Shown here piece by piece: positions 55,601-61,940 of a stretch of DNA of 64,000 nucleotides. The notes below the pieces were generated by a model. It did not search any database, was not told the origin of the DNA, and saw nothing but the letters and a program-made list of their open reading frames with translations. Position numbers and translations under genes: made by a program. Source of the stretch: Notospermus geniculatus (lineage: Eukaryota; Nemertea; Pilidiophora; Heteronemertea; Lineidae). The DNA lies in assembly GCA_002633025.1 (NCBI GenBank), contig NMRB01001297.1, positions 59,707-123,706 of the forward strand. The letters run 5' to 3'. How positions within the stretch are numbered: position 1 is the stretch's first letter; each line of letters opens with the position of its first letter.

Positions 55601-58600
55601 TTAACCTGTATAATGCAGAATTTGCACGCTGATTAGGCTAAATATCCAAAAAATAGAGTACAAAAGGCGACACACAAAATGATATAATAAAAGGAGTCGT
55701 CCTCCAGAAAGCTTGACTTGAAACAGTGCCAGCCTAAAGAAGACCCCGGTTGGGTCGATAATTTGCGAAATTTCTGGAGGACGACTCCTCTGATTAGGCT
55801 AAACACCATTTATGAATACAGCCCATCGTGATTACTGGTAGTCCTCAATCACATATTTGGACATTTCTGCAGTGCAACATATGTTTCTCTTTCAGCCATG
55901 AAGCATCACTTCAGTTTTGACACGACAGCGTTAGACCTGGACACCAGCCAACCCTGTGGCAACCCGTGTCCCATGGACTGCCAGGTCACCCCGTGGAGCA
56001 ACTTCGGACCATGCTACAGAAACTGTTCCAGTTACAATACCCAAGGATTCAAGGTCCGAACACGGGCAATTGTGAAAGAAGCTGAGAGAGGTGGGCAGCC
56101 GTGTCCAACACAGTTGATCGATATACGGTATGTTTTTGATTATTTGCTGTCTGTTCCTTTTTAGCGTCCGTCTGAGTGGCGTCCATCTGTCTATCTGTGT
56201 GTGTGTGTCTGTTAAACTGGCACATTTTGCAACAGTTAGACCGAGGGCTTTGAAGCTTGGTGGAGTGATTGGCCCTAGAAAGGTCTCGAAACAGAATCAA
56301 AAATTTTTGCGACTTGACCTACATTATGCTCTCCAGGGGGCATTTCCCATAAAATAGAAAACCCACTAACTCGGCCCAGAGGCAATATGTGACCCTCCAC
56401 CACAAAACCAGTCGGAAGTCGCACAAGAAATGAGCCTGAACGTACTGAGATGACACCAGGAGATAAAGAAAGAAATAGAATCACTCAGATTTCGCAATAG
56501 ACATACAATTCTGAAATTGACAGATAATTTATTCCCAACCTGCCAACCTCAGAGCGACTTCCGATTGGTTTTGTGGTGGAGGGTCACATATATCAAACTG
56601 AAACTGATAGGATTTGTAGCTTAATTGTTTTTTTCACCTTCATGGGGGTCAGTTGTTCAGAATTTGTCTACCAGGGGGCGTAATTGCAGAAATAAAAAAC
56701 TATTCGAATTTCCCGCTTGGAAGCATTGTGATGATGTCAGCATTCTATGTGTAGTTTTGATGACATCACAGACGACTTGCAGGAAACATGAACAGTCCTT
56801 GTGCATAGCTCATCACATGGTTCATGTGCAAGTTCTTGTTCTCTTATGTCTGTTCAGTTAGGCCCATCAAAATTAACTGAGCCTGACATATTTTTCGGTA
56901 GGAACTGTCATTTCAGAGTGAGAAAATAAAGCTATGATGTATGCTTAGAGCTATAGGCTAGTGGGCCTGTGCCTATTACGCCTAAAATCAACATTGTCAG
57001 CTGAGCGCATCGCCCGAGGGCGACTTGTTCTGAGATAATCCTGTTGTTAGCTCACCTCTGTGGAGGTGAGCTTCTCTCATGGTGTGTCGTCCGTCGTACG
57101 TCGTCGTCCGTCGTCGTCGTCCGTCGTCGTCGTCCGTCGTCCGTCGTCGTTAACAGGGGTGGCACGTTTCTAAACCGCTTGGGTTACAAACTTGAAATTT
57201 GGTGTACAGGTACCCTATGGTAAAAACTATCTCTGGACCGAAACTTAGCGCTGTTGCTTGTACACTCTGGCCTGTAGGGGGCGCTTTGTGAAAACCTTCT
57301 TTCGGCCGTATCTCCTGAACGCTGTTAGCTAGAACCACGAAACTTTTATGGTGGGTTCCTCTGGTGAGACTTCATCACATAAATCCCGGGTTTTTGATTT
57401 GACCTACTTTTCAAGGTCACAGAGGTCAAAGTTCAAAATTCACTGTTTGGTGGCACATTTCATTGCTATTTGACATAGAGTGTTGTGATTTGGGGTGAAG
57501 ATATATCTAGGCACCCTGCACGAATGCACCAAATTTCAACCCGATCGGACTTCAAATATGGCCGCCAGGAAGCCATCTTGAAAAATGGACTTTGACCCAC
57601 ATTTTATAAATAGGAGTAGGTAGGATGTTTTAACGTTGTCAAAATATATATCTAGGTACCATAAAAATATATGGTAAATTTCAGTCAGATTCGACGTCAA
57701 ATATGGCCGCCAGGGAGCCATCTTGAAAAATGGACTTCGACCCACACCTCATAAATAGTGGGAGCTAGGATGCTTTAACTGTGCCTAAATATGTGTCTTG
57801 GTACTGTCTACTTATATGCCAAATTTCGGTTCAATTGGAGTTCAACATGGCTGCCAAGCTGCCATCTTGAAAAATTGACTTTGGCCATATCTCATCGGTA
57901 GTAAATGTTACGATGTTTCAGTGTTGTCTAAATATCTATGCAAGTATAATCCTGTACATTCCTGCTGATATTTCAGTCCCAACGAACGTCACGTGTGGCC
58001 ACCAGGTGGCCATCTTGAAAAATAGAATTTTTGACATCTGTGACCTAGACAGGAAAGCAGTTTGTTCACAAATACCACTTGTATTCATTGTATTCAGAAA
58101 TTGTACTCCTTCCGGGTGCCATCACCTGAGTTTATGTCATTGACTGATAATACTGATCAGATCATAAAAATACTTCTTGGTTTGTTCAGCTTCATCTTAT
58201 CTGTACTGATCCTTCAACATTCACCATGAGAGTCATAGTTTCACACTTAACCATGGAGACTTGGCACAGAGGTGAGCACAATGGCCCTGGCCATTTCATT
58301 TTCTTTCCTCCTTCAGGCGTTGCGGAGGAAATGAGATGTCATGTCCGTCCTTCCAGTGGATCGTGAACGACTGGCCCGGGGCCAGCACCAGGGGTATCTT
58401 CTGCGTCTCGCAGAGCGGTATAAGGGTCCACGGTGGATGTCCGGAGAGTAGGATCCCCCCTGCCAGACATGACTGCTCCCGTCCGTGTCCAATGTTCAGT
58501 GAATGTAGCCCGTTGAGTGGGACGTGTGAATGTAAACCAGGTTTTGAGGGTAAGTTGTTAGTTCTGTTTGGAAGTGTTACGTGCCTCTCCTTTCGACACC

Positions 58601-61600
58601 AGGAGGAACCATAAGCTATGTTTACACTGCCAAACATTTCGGTCCAGTTAAAAAAAAGTGAACTGTACTTGGACTGGACCAGGTCCACTTCATTTGTACC
58701 GTTTAGACTGCAGCGATGAGTCACTGCACAATGTCCCTGAAGCATCGCTCTCCATTCAGTGGAGGTAAGAAACTTGCGCGGAATGCATGCCGTGTTTTCC
58801 CGCAAGGACGAACTGCGCGCATGCGCAATACCGTCCCAGGTAAGTGGACTCGGTTCAGTTCGCCGTGCGTCAGGTTTACACAGCACATTTGGTCGGGGTC
58901 CCGTACTCAGTCCGGACCGAGACCACGTACTTCTGCAGGTCTCGGTACGGTTCACTTGTGGTCCAGACCAGGCAGGTTTACACTGCCACTTTTTTGCCGT
59001 ACTGTACTCGGTCCGGTCTGAGTTCACTTGATTTTTGGCAGTGTAGATGCAGCTGTACTGACCGCTGATATTTCAATCTGATTTCCACAGGTGATGGTAA
59101 GATGTGTTTCCCTGTCCAAGGATGCCAGACCAACAAACATTGTCCTGTCAGCCAGAGCTACTGTGATCTAAACCAGGCTGAGTGCATCTGTGAGAATGGG
59201 AAACTTCCCTACCGGGGTGAGTGTGTGAGGCCCATGTCTGTCACATGTGGTTAAGAATCTAAGAGGCTAAGGCCCGGTTGCACCAGTCATACTTAAACCC
59301 CCACCTGGGCTATAAAAGGCAGAGAAAAATAGGTCACCAGTCATTTCCTGCCTGAGCACCACAGCGAGAGGTTCTCCTAGTGCATCATGTCATGCATTAT
59401 GGTACTATGCATTACAAGCTACCTGGATGAGTCATCACTTGAACCCAGGGCTCGAGATGTGGGGGTTTAAGGTTGACTTTGTGCTCAAGCTAACCTCAAA
59501 GTCGTTCTCAACCTCAGATTGTAATGACAAATCATATTACATGTACTTACTTGAGGTCAACCTCAAACTTAACTTTGAGCATAGCGCGTGCAACCGGGCC
59601 TAAGAATCTTGTAACGGCATTCTACAACAGATTTTATCCAATCTTTTCTGTTTTCAATTCCTTCCAAACTGTGTTTTTCTTTTCCACTGATCTGTTGTAG
59701 CTTCTGTCTTTGTCAACTTGTCCTCTGAAAAAACCAAGTTATCTTTGTTTCTAGGTCTAACATGTAACTACACTTGGGCGATGCAGTCTGATGTAAACAC
59801 CAACCCAGAGGATGTGGAGGATTTGGTTTGGATCTGTCTCGGTGTTAGCGTCGTGTTAGCATTGATGCTGATTATCCTGGCCAGTGTCTATTGTTGGAGG
59901 TGAGGTTGAACGTCAGAATAACAGGGGTTTAGATAATGTGCGTATTTGCGTAAAATGTAAGAAATCAAACGCTGCGTAAAATGTAAGAAATCAAACGCTG
60001 TCGTATTAGACACGAGTAAAGTGTCGTGGTGGACACACCCAGCCAATCAGAGCGCATCCGCCATGACACTTTATTCATGTGTAAGATAACAACGTTCTTT
60101 TATTGACCTCCAATGCGCTTGGCTGAGAAAGTGCTAGTGCCTGGCCGGTGTAAGTAATCGAACACGCTAATCATGTTTTACTTCCAGGCGGAAGAAACAA
60201 AAGCGGAGTGAGCTGGCGATACATCGTATGGTATCGAATAACCTTGACATTCCCAAGAAGGTCACCAATGAATACGTTCCGATTCACTCCCTGGTGAGAA
60301 AGAACGCAGATCTGGCAGAGATGAATATTACCGTGAATCCGTGTGTACGGAGGTAAGGGGTATCCCATCGTTGTGCGGAATTCAGTTTTTATGGCATTTG
60401 TCACTGGATTAGTTGGCGTCTGCCCTTCAGGTTCCTCACTTTGTTGGGGCAGAAATGACAGAATCATAATTGGAGGTTTACCCTTCCATCATTGGCAGGG
60501 GTTTAGGTAACCTGCATATTTGCGTAAATACGCAAATCTTGTTGGAAATGTTAGTGAAAAACGCAAGTGAAATCTTGCACAAGATGTAACATACGCATGC
60601 CAAAAAAGCCCCAGATGCGGACTGTACGCACTATGATACTTCATGATCCGTCAAATACGCAAGAAATTGAAAACTGTCTATTTAAAAGCGTGAGTAAAGT
60701 TCCACAGTCAGCATGCAAAACGCAATGAGATTGCCGCCATTTGCAATACAGGCGTGATGTCAGAATCTTTCCAGGTCTCACTACACAGTTTTGGTGAGGT
60801 CTCGCTACACAGTTATGGCGTATCCTGCTCTGGTAGCGCCGGACATGTGTAAAATATGCCACTTTAAAGGGGCTATGAGAGTAGTGTACACACTCACTAA
60901 ATACAACATGAGTAAAGTATTCCTGGCTTTAAAAAAAATTATCTAAAACCCTGCATTGGTCCAGTACATGTGAACATATCCCAATTTCTTCAATACATGT
61001 ATCTCTAAAGCTCAATTAAAACTGCTATTATTTCAGCTACCTGCAACCAGCGTACAAGATCCGGCCACGCCCTGGCGTCTCCTCATCCAACTTCTTCCTT
61101 CACGTCAACACGGACGAACTCGACGATGACGTCTTCACGGACAACCCGGCCGAGATCTTCATGGATCCGCGCCATAACCTCGAAGATGACGTCTTCTGCG
61201 ACTCGTCGCTGGGGAGCCAAAAGTCAAATTCGCAACCGACGACCCTGATGGGTAGTGATTCGTCAAAGGCAAAGTCGAGCGTTTCAAATCACGCCCGGAT
61301 CGGGAGCGATTCGTCAAAAGGAACGGATATTTATAGTTCGTTACGGAAAGCAAAGAAAGTTACTCCACCCGTTCCACCGTCGCGCGGCTCTGATAGCAGC
61401 GCCGGTCCGCCGGCCTGTACCTTGGGGCGTAAACGGTTCATCCTCAGCAGCAGCGAGCGCGAAGACATGGAGGCGATGGAAAGAGTAAAACCGGGCTCGC
61501 AGTCGGAGGTTTTGCCGGATTTCAGCGATTCGGGATCCAACGAAGACCCGTTGGAGCCTTTAGAATTGGGCGAATCGTATCTCCAGTTTGTCCAAAAGCG

Positions 61601-61799
61601 GACTCCGAACCAAGCGTGTGCTCAGGCGTCCCCGCCGAAATGTTCAACGCCGGATAAAGGCAAAGGGTACTTTATGAAAAGGAATGAGGAATGTCCGGCT
61701 CCGCCGAGCTCACCCGCCGCGGTGGATGGGAATCTTTCCACCATACTTCAGACACCCGATGCGTCGTACTTTTTTATGAACGACAGCAGCACGGGATGA
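40093..61799 (+). CDS. THSD7: Thrombospondin type-1 domain-containing protein 7 (THSD7), 21 coding exons
   Basis: Large type I membrane glycoprotein of the THSD7A/B family; vertebrate THSD7A acts in endothelial migration and podocyte adhesion. Exons: 40093-40629, 41265-41364, 41855-42095, 42776-42924, 43765-44004, 45385-45648, 46266-46877, 47365-47532, 48242-48379, 48517-48717, 49773-49900, 50545-50698, 51492-51722, 53813-54066, 54949-55123, 55896-56127, 58317-58549, 59091-59216, 59755-59899, 60188-60352, 61037-61799. All are GT/AG with matching phases; the sum is 5256 nt, 1751 aa. Signal peptide at residues 1-21, about 21 alternating TSP1 modules, an EGF-like Cys-rich stem, membrane helix at about 1418-1442, then about 309 cytoplasmic residues. 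The module order and the WIVNDWPG...CECKPGFEG end match vertebrate THSD7A. The tail is far longer than the roughly 30 residues I recall for THSD7A. The second assembly gap lies wholly in an intron. Confidence 0.94.
40728..40797. repeat. Short hairpin in THSD7 intron
   Basis: AATGAAAGTAGGTAACACCG pairs with CGGTGTTTACCTACTTTCATT across a short loop. Confidence 0.75.
40916..41215 (-). mobile_element. SINE family C, minus orientation
   Basis: Reverse copy with TATTTGTATTTGTATT tail at the left and GGATTCGAACCCAGGTCC B box near 41152. Lies in a THSD7 intron. Confidence 0.85.
41265..41364 (+). CDS. THSD7: THSD7 exon: middle of TSP1 module 3
   Basis: A 100-nt exon between attctag and gtaagt. It encodes GSGMKSRTTGIRKREVTC and a basic KKHGKVVKKKFC stretch. 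Frame continues from the previous exon in phase 0 and leaves phase 1. Confidence 0.9.
41471..41580. mobile_element. 110-bp TTAA-flanked fold-back
   Basis: TTAA at 41467-41470 and 41581-41584 flank GAGATCACACGCTAACGATA ... and an inverse arm ending AGCGTTTGATCTC. Confidence 0.8.
41855..42095 (+). CDS. THSD7: THSD7 exon: end of TSP1 module 3 and module 4
   Basis: After ttcctttag it encodes ALKGEQPLDYEPCLLPVDC and then module 4, LVSKWSTWNQCSQTC ... GQQTRTRKILRMPSNGG ... CPG. The donor is gtaaat. Confidence 0.92.
42605..42735 (-). mobile_element. SINE family D, minus orientation
   Basis: AGCTTCCTACCGGACTCAAC ... CCTTAACCACTAGGCCAGAT ... CCCCATCTTCAAAAAAGATGG, inverse of one unit of the 14285-15325 array. 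It ends about 40 bp before a THSD7 exon. Confidence 0.8.
42776..42924 (+). CDS. THSD7: THSD7 exon: first part of TSP1 module 5
   Basis: After ttcatccag it encodes HIWHHSEWSSCHLIDRTQ, CGPGTQVRAVYC and PEEECLK. The donor is gtaggc; phase 2 in, phase 1 out. An inverted SINE-D copy ends just upstream. Confidence 0.92.
43147..43548. mobile_element. TTAA-flanked piggyBac-like MITE
   Basis: TTAA on both sides of CTCTTTGAGTGCCGGAAA ... TTTGGCACTCAAAGAG, 402 bp. Interior ORFs on both strands are mirror images of the arms. Confidence 0.8.
43765..44004 (+). CDS. THSD7: THSD7 exon: end of TSP1 module 5, module 6, start of 7
   Basis: After ccttttcag it reads ANGAMPWKPTKQRACEVSC, PQDCQVGEWQSWSPCSKSCG and SRTRPTLVPDMFNGRECP, ending QWWYVG at gtaagt. 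It contains a canonical TSP1 core (W-x-x-W, CSKSCG, R-T-R). Confidence 0.93.
44150..45295 (-). repeat. TAGCTCACC-type repeat, inverse, split by an insertion
   Basis: Flanks 44150-44301 and 45233-45295 match 57049-57300 in inverse orientation (AACGTGCCACTCCTGTTA and TTAACGACAATGGACGAC, ending CACAGAGGTGAGCTAAAA). The middle is the element at 44302-45232. Confidence 0.75.
44302..45232. mobile_element. CAGGGCTCGAAAATA element nested in the repeat
   Basis: CAGGGCTCGAAAATA at the left and TATTTTCGAGCCCTG at the right, with TGTTA on both sides. The core matches RPL39 intron element 36525-37446 in inverse orientation. Confidence 0.75.
45385..45648 (+). CDS. THSD7: THSD7 exon: TSP1 module 7 and first part of 8
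   Basis: After cactctttcag it encodes AWGKCYLNRGHTSCGPGEM, RYCTRQKKPASSEPC and DCVVSDWSSWSECSRSCG, ending SRTRRIL at gtgagg. Confidence 0.93.
45693..45882. mobile_element. MITE with AAAGGGAGACTCC ends
   Basis: AAAGGGAGACTCCACTCATTG at the left (first 13 match) and CAATGAATGGAGAGTCTCCCTTT-type right end; 190 bp. Lies 44 nt after a THSD7 exon. Confidence 0.7.
45950..46234 (-). mobile_element. SINE family A, minus orientation, copy 3
   Basis: Same order as 24402-24680, ending ACCACCGTGGCTCC about 30 bp before a THSD7 exon acceptor. Confidence 0.85.
46266..46877 (+). CDS. THSD7: THSD7 exon: end of TSP1 module 8, modules 9-10, start of 11
   Basis: The longest ectodomain exon (612 nt), between ccttttag and gtgaga. 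It encodes YTWQVSAWGKCERN, then DCVLSGWSTWSACTQTCG, then YKWNVNRAWSACYVPRTGCG and TRKITCKNG. Module 9 carries an unusually long loop between its first cysteines. Confidence 0.93.
47020..47275 (+). mobile_element. SINE family C, plus orientation
   Basis: GGTTCGAAACCAGCACGGGC B box near 47041, body CAAGTGAGGAACATGAGTAG, tail AAATACAAATACAAATAA. Confidence 0.85.
47365..47532 (+). CDS. THSD7: THSD7 exon: end of TSP1 module 11, start of 12
   Basis: After ttattccag it encodes ALCLKHDGEPPAKQEKC and DCELSPWSDFGPCSQSCGEK, ending TRKLANY at gtatgt. In module 12 the second Trp of the WxxW motif is Phe. Confidence 0.9.
48242..48379 (+). CDS. THSD7: THSD7 exon: end of TSP1 module 12, start of 13
   Basis: A 138-nt exon after acgattttcag, before gtaagt. 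It encodes DHFNNASTACPHITQSDLVQ, IPCGQGECP and KFTWELGGWGSCILNS. It has no ATG, so ORF-based prediction misses it, but it joins the neighbours in frame and completes both modules. Confidence 0.9.
48449..48500 (+). mobile_element. Truncated CAGTGTTTCC-type MITE in a 137-nt intron
   Basis: CAGTGTTTCCACCAGGTATT and a poly-G arm, then an N at 48500. The right half is missing. It occupies the 3' half of the intron just before a THSD7 exon. Confidence 0.65.
48517..48717 (+). CDS. THSD7: THSD7 exon: TSP1 module 13 rest and start of 14
   Basis: The acceptor is tacatgtag with a weak pyrimidine tract and an N 16 bases upstream. It encodes DAICGSGRKQRASFCKK, PCDIPC and AEDCQMSRWSPWSRCSASCG. The donor is gtaaga. 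The preceding intron is only 137 nt and holds a MITE remnant. Confidence 0.9.
48739..49235. mobile_element. MITE with CATAAAGACATCAAACCC ends
   Basis: CATAAAGACATCAAACCCAT ... AAGCAACCACTTGG at the left and CCAAGTGGTTGCTTT ... GGGTTTGATGTCTTTATG-like right end. Begins 21 nt after a THSD7 donor. Confidence 0.8.
49773..49900 (+). CDS. THSD7: THSD7 exon: TSP1 module 14 rest and start of 15
   Basis: After cctcgtccacag it encodes MMKRTREVVKGPRHAGRPCP, CTARSC and KQFIWAVGE, ending phase 0 at gtgaga. The sequence VGE continues to WGPC in the next exon. Confidence 0.9.
50545..50698 (+). CDS. THSD7: THSD7 exon: TSP1 module 15
   Basis: After cattttccag it encodes WGPCKVKYGFNCGEGEQG, RRVVCPAGERLEQEC and KQDCEIPC. 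The donor is gtaaga. The frame is set by the phase-0 junction on the left. Confidence 0.9.
50785..51005. mobile_element. Palindromic MITE, GTGCAGCACCTGAC family, copy 2
   Basis: CTCTAAAAGAGTGCAGCACC at the left and GGTGCTGCGCTCTTTTGGAG at the right; interior TGACGTGCGGGACGTCATGA shared with 27386-27602. Confidence 0.8.
51065..51420 (-). repeat. SINE family D, two inverted tandem units
   Basis: AGCTTCCTACCGGACTCGAA and CGCTTCCTACCAGACTCCAA units about 280 bp apart, inverse of the 14285-15325 units, the second truncated and holding an N at 51378. Confidence 0.75.
51492..51722 (+). CDS. THSD7: THSD7 exon: TSP1 module 16 and start of 17
   Basis: After tgattttcag it encodes NCVTSPWSSFSRCKCDGENV, MWRSRHVIREPAPSGKDC and YTLVKGDWTIC, ending SSCGAG at gtaagt. 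The next exon lies beyond the assembly gap. Confidence 0.92.
51840..52340. mobile_element. AAGCCTAGCGTACATC-type MITE, copy 4
   Basis: AAGCCTAGCGTACATCGGCC at the left and GGCCGATGTACGCTAGGCTT at the right. Interior GGAAGCAACAAGTAGAACAT and GATCAGTTGCTGCTGG. Confidence 0.85.
52480..53177. repeat. GATCGGAAACCATATAG repeat ending in (AAGGTC)n
   Basis: A TTCCGATCATCAAGATCGGAA palindrome, a CTGTCCGTCTGTCTGTC tract and repeated TGATATTTTG segments. The last bases before the gap are AAGGTC repeats. Confidence 0.6.
53178..53781. other. Assembly gap (604 N) in a THSD7 intron
   Basis: Left edge is a (AAGGTC)n simple repeat. The flanking exons join in frame within SSCGAG-LQER, so no coding sequence is lost here. 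Confidence 0.9.
53813..54066 (+). CDS. THSD7: THSD7 exon: TSP1 module 17 rest and 18
   Basis: The acceptor ttgttgttctag lies 31 nt after the gap. The exon starts GLQERPVVCQRDDGR, which completes SSCGA-GLQ, so no exon is lost in the gap. Module 18 reads DCKVGAFDLWSPCQEC and SRPIIVYPNRHGRSCPG; its first WxxW Trp is Phe. It ends phase 0 at gtaggg. Confidence 0.92.
54090..54305. mobile_element. MITE with TGTGACCCTCCAC ends, copy 1
   Basis: ATGTGACCCTCCACAGCAAAACC at the left (first 14 strong) and GGTTTTACTGTGGTGGGTCACAT at the right. A copy lies at 56388-56590. Confidence 0.75.
54511..54713. mobile_element. CTCATCTGCCCC-family MITE, copy 2
   Basis: CTCATCTGCCCCAG ... CTGGGAGCAGATGAG, inverse relative of 12020-12224, with degenerate TTAA flanks. 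Confidence 0.75.
54741..54883. mobile_element. TTAA-flanked MITE next to a THSD7 exon
   Basis: TTAA at 54737-54740 and 54884-54887 flank AGCGGATTGTTCGCG ... CGCGAATAGTCCGCT; 143 bp, 65 bp upstream of the exon at 54949. Confidence 0.8.
54949..55123 (+). CDS. THSD7: THSD7 exon: end of TSP1 module 18 and start of 19
   Basis: After gtttttcag it encodes NRTCNFEPC, then YTYNWYRGPWSACNIEGNGC and RHRVVECRRSDDTV. The donor is GTTCGT, a weaker match than all others in the gene, but frame requires it. Confidence 0.9.
55155..55261. repeat. Near-perfect 53-bp-arm hairpin
   Basis: Arms 55155-55207 and 55209-55261 differ at one base and leave a one-base loop. Lies 31 nt after the weak GTTCGT donor. Confidence 0.9.
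55267..55808. mobile_element. Nested MITEs, GGTGTTTAGCCTAATCAG outer ends
   Basis: Outer GGTGTTTAGCCTAATCAGC and inverse ending 55808. Inside is an inverted repeat with CTAGAAAACTATTG (about 55323 and 55583). A GGAGTCGTCCTCCAGAAA palindrome (55693-55788) carries the GAAGACCCCGGTTGGGTCG motif. Confidence 0.75.
55896..56127 (+). CDS. THSD7: THSD7 exon: TSP1 module 19 rest and 20
   Basis: After tctctttcag it encodes AMKHHFSFDTTALDLDTSQP, PMDCQVTPWSNFGPCYRNC and TRAIVKEAERGGQPC. The donor is gtatgt; two bases of an Arg codon are left. Confidence 0.92.
56388..56590. mobile_element. MITE with TGTGACCCTCCAC ends, copy 2
   Basis: ATGTGACCCTCCACCACAAA ... TTTGTGGTGGAGGGTCACAT; arms about 33 bp. Confidence 0.8.
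57049..58283 (+). repeat. TAGCTCACC-type dispersed repeat, long copy
   Basis: Starts TTAGCTCACCTCTGTGGAGG, with a TCGTCCGTCGTCGTC tract and TTAACAGGGGTGGCACG. Four units of about 145 bp follow (ATGGCCGCCAGG at 57558 and 57703, relatives at 57847 and 57993), each ending CCATCTTGAAAAA. It ends CACAGAGGTGAGCACAATG about 35 nt before a THSD7 exon. Confidence 0.8.
58317..58549 (+). CDS. THSD7: THSD7 exon: final TSP1-like module 21 and start of EGF-like stem
   Basis: After cctccttcag it encodes RCGGNEMSC, FQWIVNDWPGASTRGIFC, a PC-rich stretch and CSPLSGTCECKPGFEG. This is the signature C-terminal ectodomain of THSD7 proteins. Donor gtaagt. Confidence 0.93.
58614..59054. mobile_element. MITE with AGCTATGTTTACACTGCC ends
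   Basis: AGCTATGTTTACACTGCCAA ... TTGGCAGTGTAGATGCAGCT. It fills most of the intron and ends 36 nt before the next THSD7 exon. Confidence 0.8.
59091..59216 (+). CDS. THSD7: THSD7 exon: Cys-rich EGF-like stem
   Basis: After atttccacag it encodes DGKMCFPVQGCQTNKHC, SQSYCDLNQAECICENGK and a split Gly, with eight cysteines in total including flanks. Donor gtgagt. Confidence 0.9.
59271..59600. mobile_element. MITE with GGCCCGGTTGCAC ends
   Basis: TAAGGCCCGGTTGCACCAG ... GCGTGCAACCGGGCCTAAG; interior repeats AACCTCAA. Confidence 0.75.
59755..59899 (+). CDS. THSD7: THSD7 exon: transmembrane helix
   Basis: After tgtttctag it encodes GLTCNYTWAMQSDVN and an acidic PEDVED stem, then the hydrophobic helix at 59823-59897 (VWICLGVSVVLALMLIILAS). 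The split Arg codon begins the basic stop-transfer RRKKQKR. Confidence 0.93.
59922..60000. mobile_element. CAGGGGTTTAGATAA MITE, truncated
   Basis: CAGGGGTTTAGATAATGTGC start and a tandem AAATGTAAGAAATCAAACGC, then abrupt change. 22 nt after a THSD7 donor. Confidence 0.7.
60188..60352 (+). CDS. THSD7: THSD7 exon: juxtamembrane cytoplasmic segment
   Basis: After acttccag it encodes RKKQKRSELAIHRMVSNNLD, IPKKVTNEYVPIHSLVRKN and NITVNPCVR. The donor is gtaagg. It keeps frame between the membrane exon and the last exon. Confidence 0.9.
60496..60953. mobile_element. CAGGGGTTTAGATAA-type MITE, copy 3, TSD CATTGG
   Basis: CAGGGGTTTAGGTAA ... TTATCTAAAACCCTG, flanked by CATTGG at 60490-60495 and 60954-60959. 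Confidence 0.85.
61037..61799 (+). CDS. THSD7: THSD7 last coding exon: long Ser/Asp/Pro-rich tail
   Basis: After ttatttcag it encodes 253 residues and TGA at 61797. The tail has two LxDDVFxD motifs (61119-61142 and 61179-61202), three GSDSS motifs (61251-61265, 61302-61316, 61386-61400), a PPVPPSRGS stretch, an acidic DFSDSGSNEDPLEPLELGE segment and a C-terminal FFMNDSSTG. High codon quality and perfect frame support a real exon. I recognise no named domain in it. Confidence 0.88.
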
Positions 61800-61940
61800 G
61801 GATTGCCGGGATCACAGCTGAGGACGGACAACATCCGTATTGACATGGAGGAATTTGACAGCTCTAGAGAATAAGACAAGTGTTCCATAGTTTTGGAAGT
61901 TAGTATGAGAAATATAAATGCTGGCATTAACCGGTTTTTA

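Noticed and set aside
58296-59027. A 243-residue minus-strand ORF
   Set aside because: It is antisense to the THSD7 exon at 58317-58549 and to a MITE.
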